Translations under genes and position numbers: made by a program
NCBI RefSeq assembly: GCF_900105925.1
Contig: NZ_LT629791.1
Coordinates: forward strand, 6,604,001 to 6,668,000
DNA: 64,000 bases
Origin: Jiangella alkaliphila
Lineage (GTDB): Bacteria > Actinomycetota > Actinomycetes > Jiangellales > Jiangellaceae
Direction of reading: 5' to 3'
Notes under the pieces: model-generated
What the model was told of the DNA's origin: nothing
Seen by the model: only the letters and a program-made list of their open reading frames with translations
The model's database searches: none
Shown here: positions 36,670 to 45,706 of the stretch, in pieces
Position numbering within the stretch: position 1 is the stretch's first letter
Layout: each line of letters begins with the position of its first letter

Positions 36670-38606
36670 GGCTGCTCACCTCCGGTGGGATCCGTGGGGG
36701 TGTCGGTGGGCGGGCCGATGGACGGCCCGGTCGGGGTGGGCGACGGCGTGTCCGTCGGCGTGGGCGTCTCGGAGGCCGTCGGCGACGGGTCGGGCTCCTC
36801 GGTCGGCGGCGGGCCGACCGCCACCACGAGCGTCACCGTCGACCCGAGCCGCAGGCTGGTCCCCGCGACCGGCTGCACGCCGAGCACCGTCCCGGGCGCC
36901 TGGCCGGCCGCCTCGGACGGCGACTCCTCGACGGTGAACCCGGCGTCCTGCACGCGGGCTCGCGCGTCGCCGATGCCGAGGCCCGTCACGTCGGGGACCA
37001 CCTGGTTGCCGCTGGCCAGCGTCAGCGTGACGACGGCGCCCGGCTCGAGCGCCGCCCCCGCGGCGGGGTCGCTGGCCAGAACGGTGTCCGCGGGCCGCGC
37101 GGAGTCCTCGCGCCGCAGCTCGCCGAGCGCCAGCCCGGCCCCGTCGAGCAGCCCGCGCGCCTCGGCGAGGGTGGCGCCGTCCAGCTGCGGCACCGCGACC
37201 GACGGGCGCGCCTGCGGCCCGCCGGACACGACGATCAGCACCGTGGACTCCTCGGGCACCGACTCGCCCGCCGCCGGGTCGGTCCGCACGACCAGCCCGG
37301 CCGCGACGGTGTCGTGCGGCTCGGTCCGGACGCTGCCGTCGCGCAGGCCGGCGGTGTCCAGTGCCTGCTGGGCGGCCTCGGCGGTCTGGCCGGCGACGTC
37401 GGGGACGGTGACGGAGGCGGCCGCGGGTTGCTCCGGCCCGGCGAACAGCCAGAGCAGCAGCGCGACCAGCCCGGCCAGCGTCATCACCAGCAGCGTGACG
37501 GGCCAGAGCACGGACCGCCGCTCCGGCGGCTCCGGCGGGCGCGGCGCGACCATCGGTTGCGCCTGGACGATGCGGGCCGGCTCCTGCCGCCGCCGCTCGG
37601 CCAGCTCGCGGGCCATCGGGACCGGCACCGACGCCGGGCCGGCCGGGCGCCGCACCGGCGCGAACGTCGTCGTCGTCGAGACCCGCGGGATCACCTGGGT
37701 GGTGCTGTGGTCCGGCCCGGCGGCCCGCAGCTCGCCGGCCACCCGGAGCACCTCGGCGCGCAGCTCGCCCGCCGTCGCCGGGCGGTCCCCCGGCCGCTTG
37801 GCCAGCGTCCGCACCAGCAGCGCGTCCAGCACCGCCGGCACCCCCGGCAGCCGCGACGACGCCAGCGGCACCACCGCGGTCACGTGCATCAGCGCGACGT
37901 CGCGCACCTCGTCGGCGACGTACGGCGGACCGCCGGTGACCAGCGCGAACAGCAGGCAGCCGACGGCGTACAGGTCGCTGCGGCGGTCGACCCGCAGGCC
38001 CTGCGCCTGCTCCGGCGACACGTAGGAGACGCTGCCGTGGACGACCTCGGACTCGCCGCTCTGCTCGCCGACCGCCGCGATGCCGAAGTCGAGCACCTTG
38101 ACCGCGCCGTCGTCGGTGATCATGACGTTGCCCGGGCTGATGTCGCGGTGCACGACGCCGCGCAGGTGGGCGTGCTCGAGCGCGCCCAGCACGTGCGCCG
38201 TCAGCTCCAGCGCGTCGACGGGATCCAGCGGCGGCATCGCGCCACTGCTCAGCAACGTGCGGACGGTCCGGCCGCGGATCCGCTCCATCGCGATCCAACA
38301 GATCAAGGACCGCCCGGCCGGGCCTTCTACCTCGTCCGACCCAACGTCGTGCACCGTCACGATGCCCGGGTGGCTCAGCATGGCCGCCGCGGTCGCCTCG
38401 ACCTGGAACGCCGCCTGCGCCGAGGCGTCGGCGGCGAGGTCGGGCCGCAACACCTTGACGGCGACCGGCCGGCCCAGCCGGGTGTCGCGGCCGGCGAACA
38501 CCGTCGCCGATCCGCCCGTGCCCAGGATCTCGCCCACCTCGAACCGGCCGCCGAGCACGGTGCCCGGCGGGACCAGCGGCGGGATGGCGAGGTCGTGGGT
38601 GGTCAT
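36666..38606 (-). CDS. PASTA-domain serine/threonine protein kinase (PknB/Stk type)
   Basis: A 646-residue transmembrane kinase that senses peptidoglycan fragments. The kinase domain (20-290) has GTGGSATVFAG, the Lys of PVAVKVLRPD, HRDISPGNVMI and DFGIAAVG. One membrane helix follows (about 375-398, LLVMTLAGLVALLLWLF). Outside are three PASTA repeats (VTVPDVAGQTAEAAQQALD; VAVPQLDGATLAEARGLLD; VVPDVTGLGIGDARARVQD) and a Pro/Thr/Ser tail. Coupled to the Ig/sortase-like gene below and 2 bases behind the transglycosylase-like gene above. It could tune the cell-wall functions in this locus. Confidence 0.93.
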   Translation of the reverse strand: MTTHDLAIPPLVPPGTVLGGRFEVGEILGTGGSATVFAGRDTRLGRPVAVKVLRPDLAADASAQAAFQVEATAAAMLSHPGIVTVHDVGSDEVEGPAGRSLICWIAMERIRGRTVRTLLSSGAMPPLDPVDALELTAHVLGALEHAHLRGVVHRDISPGNVMITDDGAVKVLDFGIAAVGEQSGESEVVHGSVSYVSPEQAQGLRVDRRSDLYAVGCLLFALVTGGPPYVADEVRDVALMHVTAVVPLASSRLPGVPAVLDALLVRTLAKRPGDRPATAGELRAEVLRVAGELRAAGPDHSTTQVIPRVSTTTTFAPVRRPAGPASVPVPMARELAERRRQEPARIVQAQPMVAPRPPEPPERRSVLWPVTLLVMTLAGLVALLLWLFAGPEQPAAASVTVPDVAGQTAEAAQQALDTAGLRDGSVRTEPHDTVAAGLVVRTDPAAGESVPEESTVLIVVSGGPQARPSVAVPQLDGATLAEARGLLDGAGLALGELRREDSARPADTVLASDPAAGAALEPGAVVTLTLASGNQVVPDVTGLGIGDARARVQDAGFTVEESPSEAAGQAPGTVLGVQPVAGTSLRLGSTVTLVVAVGPPPTEEPDPSPTASETPTPTDTPSPTPTGPSIGPPTDTPTDPTGGEQP

Positions 38607-38608
38607 GG

Positions 38609-39382
38609 TCAGCTCCAGCTGGCGCGGGCGTAGCCGTTGGCGGTCTCGAGCACCTTCGCGGCGTACTCCGTCGATCGGTTGTAGGTGAGGACGGCGTGCT
38701 GCCAGTCGGCGCCGTCGCTGAGGTCGCCGCCGTCGGCGCACAGGTAGCGCCCGGCCGCCAGCGCGACGTCGTCGAGGTTGTGGACGTCGCTGACGCCGTC
38801 GCCGTTCCCGTCGGCGCCCCACCGGCTCCACGTCGACGGGATGAACTGCATGGGGCCGACGGCGCGGTCCCACTCGGTGTCGCCGTCCAGCTCGCCGCCG
38901 TCGGTGTCGCCGATGGCCGCGACCCCCTCGCCGCCGTCGAGCGGGATGCCGATGATCGGGTCGGCGGTGCGGCCGTCCTCCCGGACGTGGGTGCCGCCGA
39001 ACGTGCCGTGGTGCGACTCGACGGCGCCGACGCCGGCCAGCGTCGGCCAGCCCAGCCGGCACTCCGGCTGCTCGTCGGCCAGCCGCAGCGCGGCCGCGGC
39101 GTACGAGACCAACGCGCGGGCCGGGATGCCCGTCCGCCCGCCGACGTCGAGCGCCCACTCCGGCGAGACGCCCAGGACCGACGCGTTGTCAGCCGCCACG
39201 GCCTCCGCCTGCGTGCCGTCCGCCGGCGGCTCGCCGACGACGCCGTCCGTCACCGCCGGGGCGACGACCAGCGGCCGCTCGGCGCCGTCGGGCACGGTCC
39301 GGGACACGGTGAGGACCAGCCCGGCGACGGCGACGATCGCCAGCGCCGAGAGGATCGTCGTACCGCGCCCCGGGCCGGTCAC
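38609..39382 (-). CDS. Membrane-anchored lytic transglycosylase-like protein
   Basis: A 257-residue exported protein: signal anchor ([18 protein letters not shown]), linker, then an SLT-type domain with catalytic Glu in [15 protein letters not shown] and [40 protein letters not shown], and [12 protein letters not shown]. This is the actinobacterial SltB/MltB-like form, about 250 residues. GTG 39382 overlaps the pstB stop. It likely cuts glycan strands to make room for surface structures. Confidence 0.9.
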   Translation of the reverse strand: MTGPGRGTTILSALAIVAVAGLVLTVSRTVPDGAERPLVVAPAVTDGVVGEPPADGTQAEAVAADNASVLGVSPEWALDVGGRTGIPARALVSYAAAALRLADEQPECRLGWPTLAGVGAVESHHGTFGGTHVREDGRTADPIIGIPLDGGEGVAAIGDTDGGELDGDTEWDRAVGPMQFIPSTWSRWGADGNGDGVSDVHNLDDVALAAGRYLCADGGDLSDGADWQHAVLTYNRSTEYAAKVLETANGYARASWS

Positions 39383-40242
39383 CCGAACCGCCCGTGCACG
39401 TAGTCGCTGGTCCGCTCGTCCTGCGGGTTCTCGAACATCACCGACGTCGGCCCGTGCTCGACGATGACGCCCGGCGTGCCGTGCGAGGCGAGGAAGAACG
39501 CGCACCGGTCGGACACGCGAGCCGCCTGCTGCATGTTGTGCGTGACGATGACGATCGTCACCTCGGACACCAGCTCCGCGATCGTCTCCTCGATCCGCCG
39601 CGTCGACGTCGGGTCCAGCGCCGAGCACGGCTCGTCCATCAGCAGCACCCGCGGCTGGATGGCCAGCGACCGGGCGATGCACAGACGCTGCTGCTGGCCG
39701 CCGGAGAGCGCGCCGCCGGGCTGGCGGAGGCGGTCGCGGACCTCCTTCCACAAGCCGGCCTTCGTCAGGCACGTCTCGACGAGGTCGTCCCGGCTCCGCT
39801 TCGACGTGCGCAGCCCGGTCAGCTTCAGCCCGGCCACGACGTTGTCGTAGATCGACATCGCCGGGAACGGGTTCGGCTTCTGGAACACCATCCCGATCTG
39901 CCGCCGCGCGTCGGTCAGCCGCCGGTTCGGCGCGTAGATGTCCTGCCCGTCCAGCATGACCTCCCCCGCCAGCGACGCCGACGGGATCAGCTCGTGCATG
40001 CGGTTGAGGATCCGCAGGAACGTCGACTTGCCGCACCCGGACGGCCCGATCAGCGCCGTGACCTCGCCGGCGCGCATGGACAGCGAGACCCGGTCCAGCA
40101 CCTTGTGGGTGCCGAACCAGGCCGAGATCGACCGCGCGTCCAGCCCGGCCAGCGACGCGACGTTCTGCGCCGCATCACTCGGCGACGGACGGCTCGCGTG
40201 GACGGCGGGCAGGGCGGTGGTGTGGTCGGCCTGTGCGGTCAT
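39379..40242 (-). CDS. pstB: Phosphate ABC transporter ATP-binding protein PstB
   Basis: A 287-residue ATPase of the phosphate importer. Walker A is [19 protein letters not shown], the PstB-typical [19 protein letters not shown] follows, then [17 protein letters not shown] and Walker [20 protein letters not shown]. The 40-residue N-terminal extension is longer than usual. It is separated from pstC-pstA by 11 kb of surface genes on the same strand, an unusual split; normally pstSCAB are contiguous. Confidence 0.95.
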   Translation of the reverse strand: MTAQADHTTALPAVHASRPSPSDAAQNVASLAGLDARSISAWFGTHKVLDRVSLSMRAGEVTALIGPSGCGKSTFLRILNRMHELIPSASLAGEVMLDGQDIYAPNRRLTDARRQIGMVFQKPNPFPAMSIYDNVVAGLKLTGLRTSKRSRDDLVETCLTKAGLWKEVRDRLRQPGGALSGGQQQRLCIARSLAIQPRVLLMDEPCSALDPTSTRRIEETIAELVSEVTIVIVTHNMQQAARVSDRCAFFLASHGTPGVIVEHGPTSVMFENPQDERTSDYVHGRFG

Positions 40243-40269
40243 CGGGTGTCCTTCTCGTTGTCGGTCGTT

Positions 40270-41397
40270 CTAGAGCAGATTCGGTAGCAGCCGGGCGACC
40301 TGGTCGGCGGTCGTCAACCCGAACGCGGCGATGACGGGGATGCCGACCACCCAGGCCTGCCAGTGGCCGAGACGGTTGCGGGCCCAGACGGTGCCGGCGA
40401 CCGCCAGCAGCAGTCCCTGGCCGAGCAGCACCAGCGGGTACCACGCGTCTTCGTCGGTGGCCATGGTCTGCTCGCTGAGCGGCAGGCTGGGCGTGGTCAG
40501 CGATCGCGGCGGCGCCGGGTGCGCGTCCGACACCAGCTCGGCGTCGACCCGCAGCACGCCCGACGGCAGCAGGGGCCGCCCGTCGGACGTGACCAGGGTC
40601 AGCCGGCCCTCTCCCTCCGCCGCCGGCTGCGGCAGCGGGTCACCCTCGCGGCGCACCCCGATGACGCGGTAGACGTGTTCGCCCTGTCCCGTGACGGCGG
40701 TGATCTGGTCGCCGGCGCTCAACGTGTTGATGCGGCTGAAGGGCCCGCCGTAGGTGGTCCGGCGGCCCATGACCACGCTGGTGCCCTGCTGACCGGGCAG
40801 CACGGTGTCGCGCCGGTGCCCCGGCCCGGACCGCATGACGTCGGACGTCGTGCCCTCGAACACCACCTCGCTCACGCCGAGCGCCGGGATCTCCAGCAGA
40901 GCGACCGGGGTGCCCAACGCCATCAGCCGGTCGGGTGCCTCCTCCTGGGTCTCCTCGCCTGGCGGACCGACCTCGGGCAGCTCCGGCGGCGCGAGCTGCC
41001 CGACCGGCGCGACGGCGTTGGCGAGGTCCGCGCGGAAGTCGGCGTACGCGGTCTGCTGGTCGCGGTCGTGCTGGATCTGCGACAACAGCACGACGTGCAC
41101 GATGAAGCCCAGCGCCACGATCGCGAGGATCTGCAACGCCACGGCCGGGACGTACGCGGCGGCCGACGGAACGCGGGTGCGCTTGCGCTGCCCGGGCCGT
41201 GGGGTGGCCTGGCCGGACGGTGGCACGCCGCCGCGCCCACCGCCCTCTCCGTCCCCGGGCGGGTCACCGGGAACGGAGGGAGGCGGCGGCGCGGCGACCG
41301 GCGGCACGCGCTCGGGCTCCGGCGCGCCACCATGGACCGGGCCGGGATCGGCCGGCTCGGTCCTGTCCGTGGTGCCTGGCGGCATCAGCGTCGTCAT
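40270..41397 (-). CDS. Sortase-E-like membrane protein lacking catalytic His and Cys
   Basis: A 375-residue protein. A Pro-rich cytoplasmic N-terminus (1-78) precedes a membrane helix (81-107), a sortase-fold domain (about 155-290), and two more C-terminal helices (about 320-340, 347-370). The domain aligns by eye to class E sortases: PALGVSEVVFEGT, GPGHRRDTVLPGQQGTSVVM, TTYGGPFSRINTLSAGD, RLTLVT. The catalytic His position (GHR in the family) is Arg212 in GRRTTYG, and the Cys (TLxTC) is Ser271 in TLVTSDG; Arg283 is kept. It should therefore be catalytically dead and may act as a scaffold. AAGAG precedes ATG 41397. It starts 27 bases ahead of pstB. Confidence 0.82.
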   Translation of the reverse strand: MTTLMPPGTTDRTEPADPGPVHGGAPEPERVPPVAAPPPPSVPGDPPGDGEGGGRGGVPPSGQATPRPGQRKRTRVPSAAAYVPAVALQILAIVALGFIVHVVLLSQIQHDRDQQTAYADFRADLANAVAPVGQLAPPELPEVGPPGEETQEEAPDRLMALGTPVALLEIPALGVSEVVFEGTTSDVMRSGPGHRRDTVLPGQQGTSVVMGRRTTYGGPFSRINTLSAGDQITAVTGQGEHVYRVIGVRREGDPLPQPAAEGEGRLTLVTSDGRPLLPSGVLRVDAELVSDAHPAPPRSLTTPSLPLSEQTMATDEDAWYPLVLLGQGLLLAVAGTVWARNRLGHWQAWVVGIPVIAAFGLTTADQVARLLPNLL

Positions 41398-41588
41398 GTA
41401 CCGCTCTTTCGCATCTCGGGCCCGGTGACGCTCAGGTCACCGTGCGTGCTGCTCATGAGGGCGTCGCGAACCGATGTCTTCGCCCGCTTGAACGCCAGAT
41501 GGACATCCAGGTGAACAGCCGTCGTGCCGCGGTCCTCCAGGGAACCCGCGGCACGGCGCTCGCTGTTCTTCGTCATCGATGCGTCCAT
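41394..41588 (-). CDS. Small ORF coupled to the sortase-like gene
   Basis: A 64-residue reading frame in the 200-base gap between a PstS-like gene and the sortase-like gene. Its TGA overlaps the ATG of the sortase-like gene (ATGA), and it starts 6 bases after the PstS-like stop, which is the spacing of real genes here. Third positions are mostly G/C but less biased than in neighbours. Charged, no signal peptide, no recognisable domain (MTKNSERRAAGSLEDRG near the start). May be a real small protein or chance. Confidence 0.4.
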   Translation of the reverse strand: MDASMTKNSERRAAGSLEDRGTTAVHLDVHLAFKRAKTSVRDALMSSTHGDLSVTGPEMRKSGT

Positions 41589-41594
41589 GTCCTG

Positions 41595-42689
41595 TCAGCC
41601 GTTGGGGAACGCCCGCAGCGTCTCGAGGATCGCGCCGCAGCCACTTCCCAGCGAGCCGAAGCCGTGGAGCGTGATCGTCGGCTGCCCATTGGTGGTCGCG
41701 GTGCACACACGGGAGCTCGCGCCGTTGAACGCGATGCGCAGGAGGGAGTCGGTGCCGCCCGTGCGAACCTGGTTATACGACATGACGTTGTAGAGCTGCC
41801 GTGTGATCGGGAACGCCGAGTTGAACACCTCGTTGCCGGGCGTGGCCTCGGTGTACGGCGCCACACCGTTGTTGTTGTGCAGGTCCGCGCCGTTGCGACG
41901 GTCCGGAACGCCGGGCAGCCCGTTCCCCTGAGCGATCCACTGGGCGATCGAGTACGGGCCGATCGCGTTCGGGTCGGCCCCGAGCAGCGAACCGTCGTGC
42001 TCCTGGAACGGCACGCCGCCGATCGAGTCGTGCACCCACGCCGGCAGCGTGGTGGCGTTGATCTGCATCTGCTCGGCCCAGAGCTGACGCGTCTCCGAGC
42101 CGGACTGCGGAACCAGCAGCGTGATGTTCACGTCCGGCGTGTAGGTGGTGCCACCCACCGTCACGGAAGCTCCGTCGCGGTAGAGCGTGCGCAACTGGTC
42201 CAGCGTGAACTGGTCAGCGTTGATGGCGCTGGTCGGACCGGTCGCGGTCGTCACGCCGTCCAGCGCGAACGGCACGTACACGAGCTGACCGGTCAGGCTG
42301 GCGTTGGTGCCCGGACCGCTGGACGAACGCGCGAAGTCGAAGACGTCCGATCCCACGGGTACCGGGTGCTGGTCGCCCGGGGGCACCGGTGCGGCGACGC
42401 CCAGCGAGCGGCGCAAGGCGTTCACGCCTTCGACGGATCCGCTCGGCCGGTTCACCGTGATCCCCTTGACGACGATCGGGTCCGGGCCGAACGAGTGCCA
42501 CGACGTCAGCAGGCCACCGGATGCTTCCGAGATGCCTTGCATCACCTGCTCGGTGATGGCCGCGCCCGCGCCGTGCCGCACACCGTTGGGTGGCGGATCG
42601 GCATGTGCCGACCCGGTCAGTGCGCCGGTCGCCAGAACGACGAGGCCCAACGCCGCGGCTGCCCTCCGGCCGAACCTTCTCGTTGTCAT
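41595..42689 (-). CDS. Secreted PstS-like protein, paralogue 1
   Basis: A 364-residue exported protein with a Sec signal peptide (AAALGLVVLATGALTGSAHA) and no lipobox or C-terminal anchor. It has the phosphate-binding-protein pattern YVPFALDGVTTATGP, TLDQLRTLYRDG and LVPQSGSETRQLWAEQ, but the N-terminal loop is degraded: GAGAAITEQVMQG where the paralogues have GAGSDTTQDVLQ. It may thus not bind phosphate. GGAGGAG precedes ATG 42689. Similar to 42714-43828 and 45707-46807; ends with the shared ETLRAFPNG. Confidence 0.82.
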   Translation of the reverse strand: MTTRRFGRRAAAALGLVVLATGALTGSAHADPPPNGVRHGAGAAITEQVMQGISEASGGLLTSWHSFGPDPIVVKGITVNRPSGSVEGVNALRRSLGVAAPVPPGDQHPVPVGSDVFDFARSSSGPGTNASLTGQLVYVPFALDGVTTATGPTSAINADQFTLDQLRTLYRDGASVTVGGTTYTPDVNITLLVPQSGSETRQLWAEQMQINATTLPAWVHDSIGGVPFQEHDGSLLGADPNAIGPYSIAQWIAQGNGLPGVPDRRNGADLHNNNGVAPYTEATPGNEVFNSAFPITRQLYNVMSYNQVRTGGTDSLLRIAFNGASSRVCTATTNGQPTITLHGFGSLGSGCGAILETLRAFPNG

Positions 42690-42713
42690 CGCTCCTCCGT
42701 CAATCTCGTGGTG

Positions 42714-43828
42714 TCAGCCGTTGGGGAAGGCCCGCAGGGACTCGAGCACCGCGCCGCAGCCGCTCCCGAGCGAGGCGAAGCCGTAAAGCTCGATGGTCGA
42801 GACGAACGTCCCCGACCCGGCCGGATGCTCGGTCGTCGAGGTGCACGACCGCGAGGTCGGGCCGTTGAACGCGACGCGCAACGAGGCGTCGGTGCCACCG
42901 GTGCGGACCTCGTTGTAGGCCGCGACGTTGTAGACCTGCCGGGTCACCGGAAAGACGGGGTTGAGCACCTCGTTGCCCGGCGTCGCCTCGGTGTACGGCT
43001 GAATGCGGTTGATCGCATGGAGATCGACGCCTTCCCGGCGGTCGACGACCCCGGGCAGTCCGTTCCCCTGGCCGATCCATGACGCGACCGAGAACGGCCC
43101 TATCGCCCTCGAGTTCCCCTCCAGCAGCGTGCCGTCGTTCTCCTGGAACGGCAGCGTGGCGATCTGGTCGTGCACCCACGCCGGCAGCGTGGTGGCGCTG
43201 ATCTGCATCTGGTCGGCCCAGAACTGGCGCAGACCGGAGCCGGACTGCGGGATCAGCAGTGCGATGTTGACGTCCGGCGTGTAGGTCGTGCCGCCCACGG
43301 TGACCGAGTCGCCGTCACGGTAAAGCGTGCGCAGATCCGCCAGCGTGAAGTCGTCAGCCGGGATGGTGCTTGCCGGACCCGTCGCCATCGCTACGGCGTC
43401 CAGCGCGAACGGCACGTACACGAGCTGGCCGGTCGAGCTGGCGTTGCTGCCCGGGCCACTGGACGAACGCGCCCAGTCGAACGCATCCGCACCCAGCGGC
43501 ACCGGCTGAGTCGCCCACGGGGTGTTGACGTTGGTGCCGCGCGAGCGACGCAGCGCAGCAAGCCCTTCCAGGGAGCCGTTCGGCCGGGTGACGGTGACGC
43601 CGGGCTTCGGCGTGATGGAGCTGTGGATGCTCGGCGACGCGTGCCATGACTCGATAAGCCGCCGGACGCAGCCGCGATGCTCTGCAGCACGTCCTGGGTG
43701 GTGTCCGAGCCGGCGCCCACGCGGATCCCCTCCGGCGGTGGATCGGCCTGGGCCGGGCCACTGAGCGCACCGACGGCCAGCGCCGCCGCGCAAAGATTGA
43801 CGGCGACCGTTCTTGTGATGAGCTTCAT
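42714..43828 (-). pseudogene. Secreted PstS-like protein, paralogue 2, single-base frameshift
   Basis: The first 57 codons (ATG 43828, AGAGG ahead) encode a signal peptide ending AQA and RVGAGSDTTQDVLQSIAAAS. The frame then shifts; the rest resumes as IESWHASPSIHSSITPKPG and runs to SLRAFPNG. In paralogue 3 the joint reads SGGLLESWH, so one base is missing at about 43664. If read as two frames, neither gives a full exported protein. Either recent inactivation or an assembly error; the remaining 330 codons are undamaged, which favours a recent event or an error. Confidence 0.78.
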
Positions 43829-43856
43829 CATGTCCTCTCAGTGGCCCGGACGGCCG

Positions 43857-45590
43857 TCAGGAGCCAGCGGCGTCGTCGAAGGTCAGCAGCTCGTCGCGTC
43901 GGCTGCGGCGGACGAACGCGTAGCCCGCGCTGACCGCGGCCAGGCCCAGGAGCAGCGCCGGCCCGACGATGAAGGCGCCGGTCTGCGCGAGGTTGCCGGA
44001 CGGGTTGGCGTTCCCGCCGGCGGTGCCACCGGCAGCGCCAGCGGTGCCGTCGTCAGTCCCGCCGGCCGCGCCGGTGTCGTCGCCGTTCTCGGTGCCGTTC
44101 TCCTCGCCGGTCTCGGTGCCGTTCTCCTCGCCCGTCTCGCCGGCCAGCTGGAACGGCCACTCGAGCGTCTGGCCGGCGCCGGCGAAGTCGAGCTGGTGCT
44201 GACCCGGCTCCATCGCGGTCGCGGTGAACTCCGTCACCACGGACCCCTCGTCGTCGGCCGGGATCGGGTCGCCGAGCACCTCCTCGGTGTCGGTGCCCGC
44301 GTCGAGCGTGACGGTGACCTCTTCCTCCGCCTGGAAGCCGGGGGCGGTGAGCGTCACGACCTGGCCGTCCTGCAGCACCGGGTTGTCGCCGAGCGGGTTG
44401 CCGTCCGCGTCGACGGCAGTCACCTGCGGACCGGTGTCGCCCACCGTGTACGGCACCGAGGTCGAGGTGGACGCCGTGAACGCCGCCGGGTCGGTCGGCG
44501 AGAAGGACGCGGTCAGCGACAGCTCGCCCTCGGGCAGCTCCGTCGTGGTCAGCTCCGCGGTTCCCGACTCGACCGGCACGGCCTCGCCGACGGTCTCGGT
44601 GCCGGCCCGGAACTGCACCGTGCCCGCGGCTTCACCCGGCGCAACCGTTGCCGTCATCGTCACCTCGGCGCCCGCCTCGACCGGGCTTTCCGGCGCCACG
44701 GTCAACGTCGTGGTGGTCTGCACCGCCGCCGGGTCGTTCACGGTCAGCGGGATCCCGGCGGCCGTCTGCGACTCGGCGAACTCGTTGGGGTCCTCGGGGC
44801 TGAACGCCGCAGTCAGGACGTACTCGCCGGCGTCGAGATCGTCCAATGCGATCGTTGCGGTCCCGGACGAGACGTCGGCCTCGCCGAGCGACACGGGCTC
44901 GTCGAGGTCCGGGTGGCTGTCGAAGAACTCGACCGAACCAGTCGCCTCCGACGGGTCCATCGTCGCGGTGAGCTCGACCTCGGTGCCGGCCTCAACGTCA
45001 GTGACCGGCTCGTCATCGACGGTGGCATCCAGGGTCACACTCGTCTGCGTCGCCGAGGGCGGCTCCGCGGTGATCTGCCAGCTGAGATCGTTGAATGTCA
45101 GCCATGCGGAGAACGCGGCGACGGTGTTCGCGTTGGTCGCCGGAAGGTCGGTGTGACAGAACGCCAGGATCTCATAGCTCCCCGGCTCCTGGAACGCGGG
45201 ATGACCGATGAATGAGCCCCACACAAAGGCAACGAACGGATCCCCGAAGAGCCCCTCGGCAAATGGAGGTCCCACGTCCTCACTCGCCCCGTAGGTCACG
45301 TTGCCTTCGAATGTCCGGTCGGACTGATCGGCAATGACCGCCGCGGTCATGCTGATGTGGCCGTCCGGACACGCCTCCGGCGCGGTGAGCTTGGTCCACC
45401 CGATGACCGTCGCTTCGGCGATCAGTCCGCTGCTTGGGTCAGCTGTCAACCTCGGCAGAGGGGGTTCTTCGGAGGCGTCGGCCGCACCGAACGGACCGGC
45501 GACGACGAACGCCATCACCAGCATCAGCGCAGCGGCCACCGCCAACATCCACCGAGTACCGGGCCGCGCCACGGTCGTCGTAGTCCTCAT
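43857..45590 (-). CDS. LAQTG-anchored Ig-repeat surface protein
   Basis: A 577-residue cell-wall protein. After a signal peptide (about residues 1-40) comes a unique domain (to about 170), then three or four Ig-like repeats of about 95 residues (SVTLDATVDDEPVTDVEAGT; TLTVAPESPVEAGAEVTMTA). A Gly/Glu/Thr-rich linker leads to the sorting signal NLAQTG, a hydrophobic helix and the tail RRSRRDE. LAxTG is the class E sortase signal. ATG 45590 follows GGAG by 7 bases. The PstS-like genes on both sides suggest they decorate the same surface. Confidence 0.88.
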   Translation of the reverse strand: MRTTTTVARPGTRWMLAVAAALMLVMAFVVAGPFGAADASEEPPLPRLTADPSSGLIAEATVIGWTKLTAPEACPDGHISMTAAVIADQSDRTFEGNVTYGASEDVGPPFAEGLFGDPFVAFVWGSFIGHPAFQEPGSYEILAFCHTDLPATNANTVAAFSAWLTFNDLSWQITAEPPSATQTSVTLDATVDDEPVTDVEAGTEVELTATMDPSEATGSVEFFDSHPDLDEPVSLGEADVSSGTATIALDDLDAGEYVLTAAFSPEDPNEFAESQTAAGIPLTVNDPAAVQTTTTLTVAPESPVEAGAEVTMTATVAPGEAAGTVQFRAGTETVGEAVPVESGTAELTTTELPEGELSLTASFSPTDPAAFTASTSTSVPYTVGDTGPQVTAVDADGNPLGDNPVLQDGQVVTLTAPGFQAEEEVTVTLDAGTDTEEVLGDPIPADDEGSVVTEFTATAMEPGQHQLDFAGAGQTLEWPFQLAGETGEENGTETGEENGTENGDDTGAAGGTDDGTAGAAGGTAGGNANPSGNLAQTGAFIVGPALLLGLAAVSAGYAFVRRSRRDELLTFDDAAGS

Positions 45591-45706
45591 CGAACGGCTC
45601 CTCAATCCTTGATCGGGTCAGATGTGCTCGTATGCTCCGACGCGGCCGGGCGCGCCTGGTGGGCGAGCCCGACCTCGTCGGAGCTAGTGCTGTTCAGTTG
45701 CCGGCA

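Noticed and set aside
43391..43828. A separate short exported protein overlapping a separate 359-residue gene
   Set aside because: Comparison with the neighbouring paralogue shows one protein broken by a one-base shift; the short frame after the break is not protein-like.
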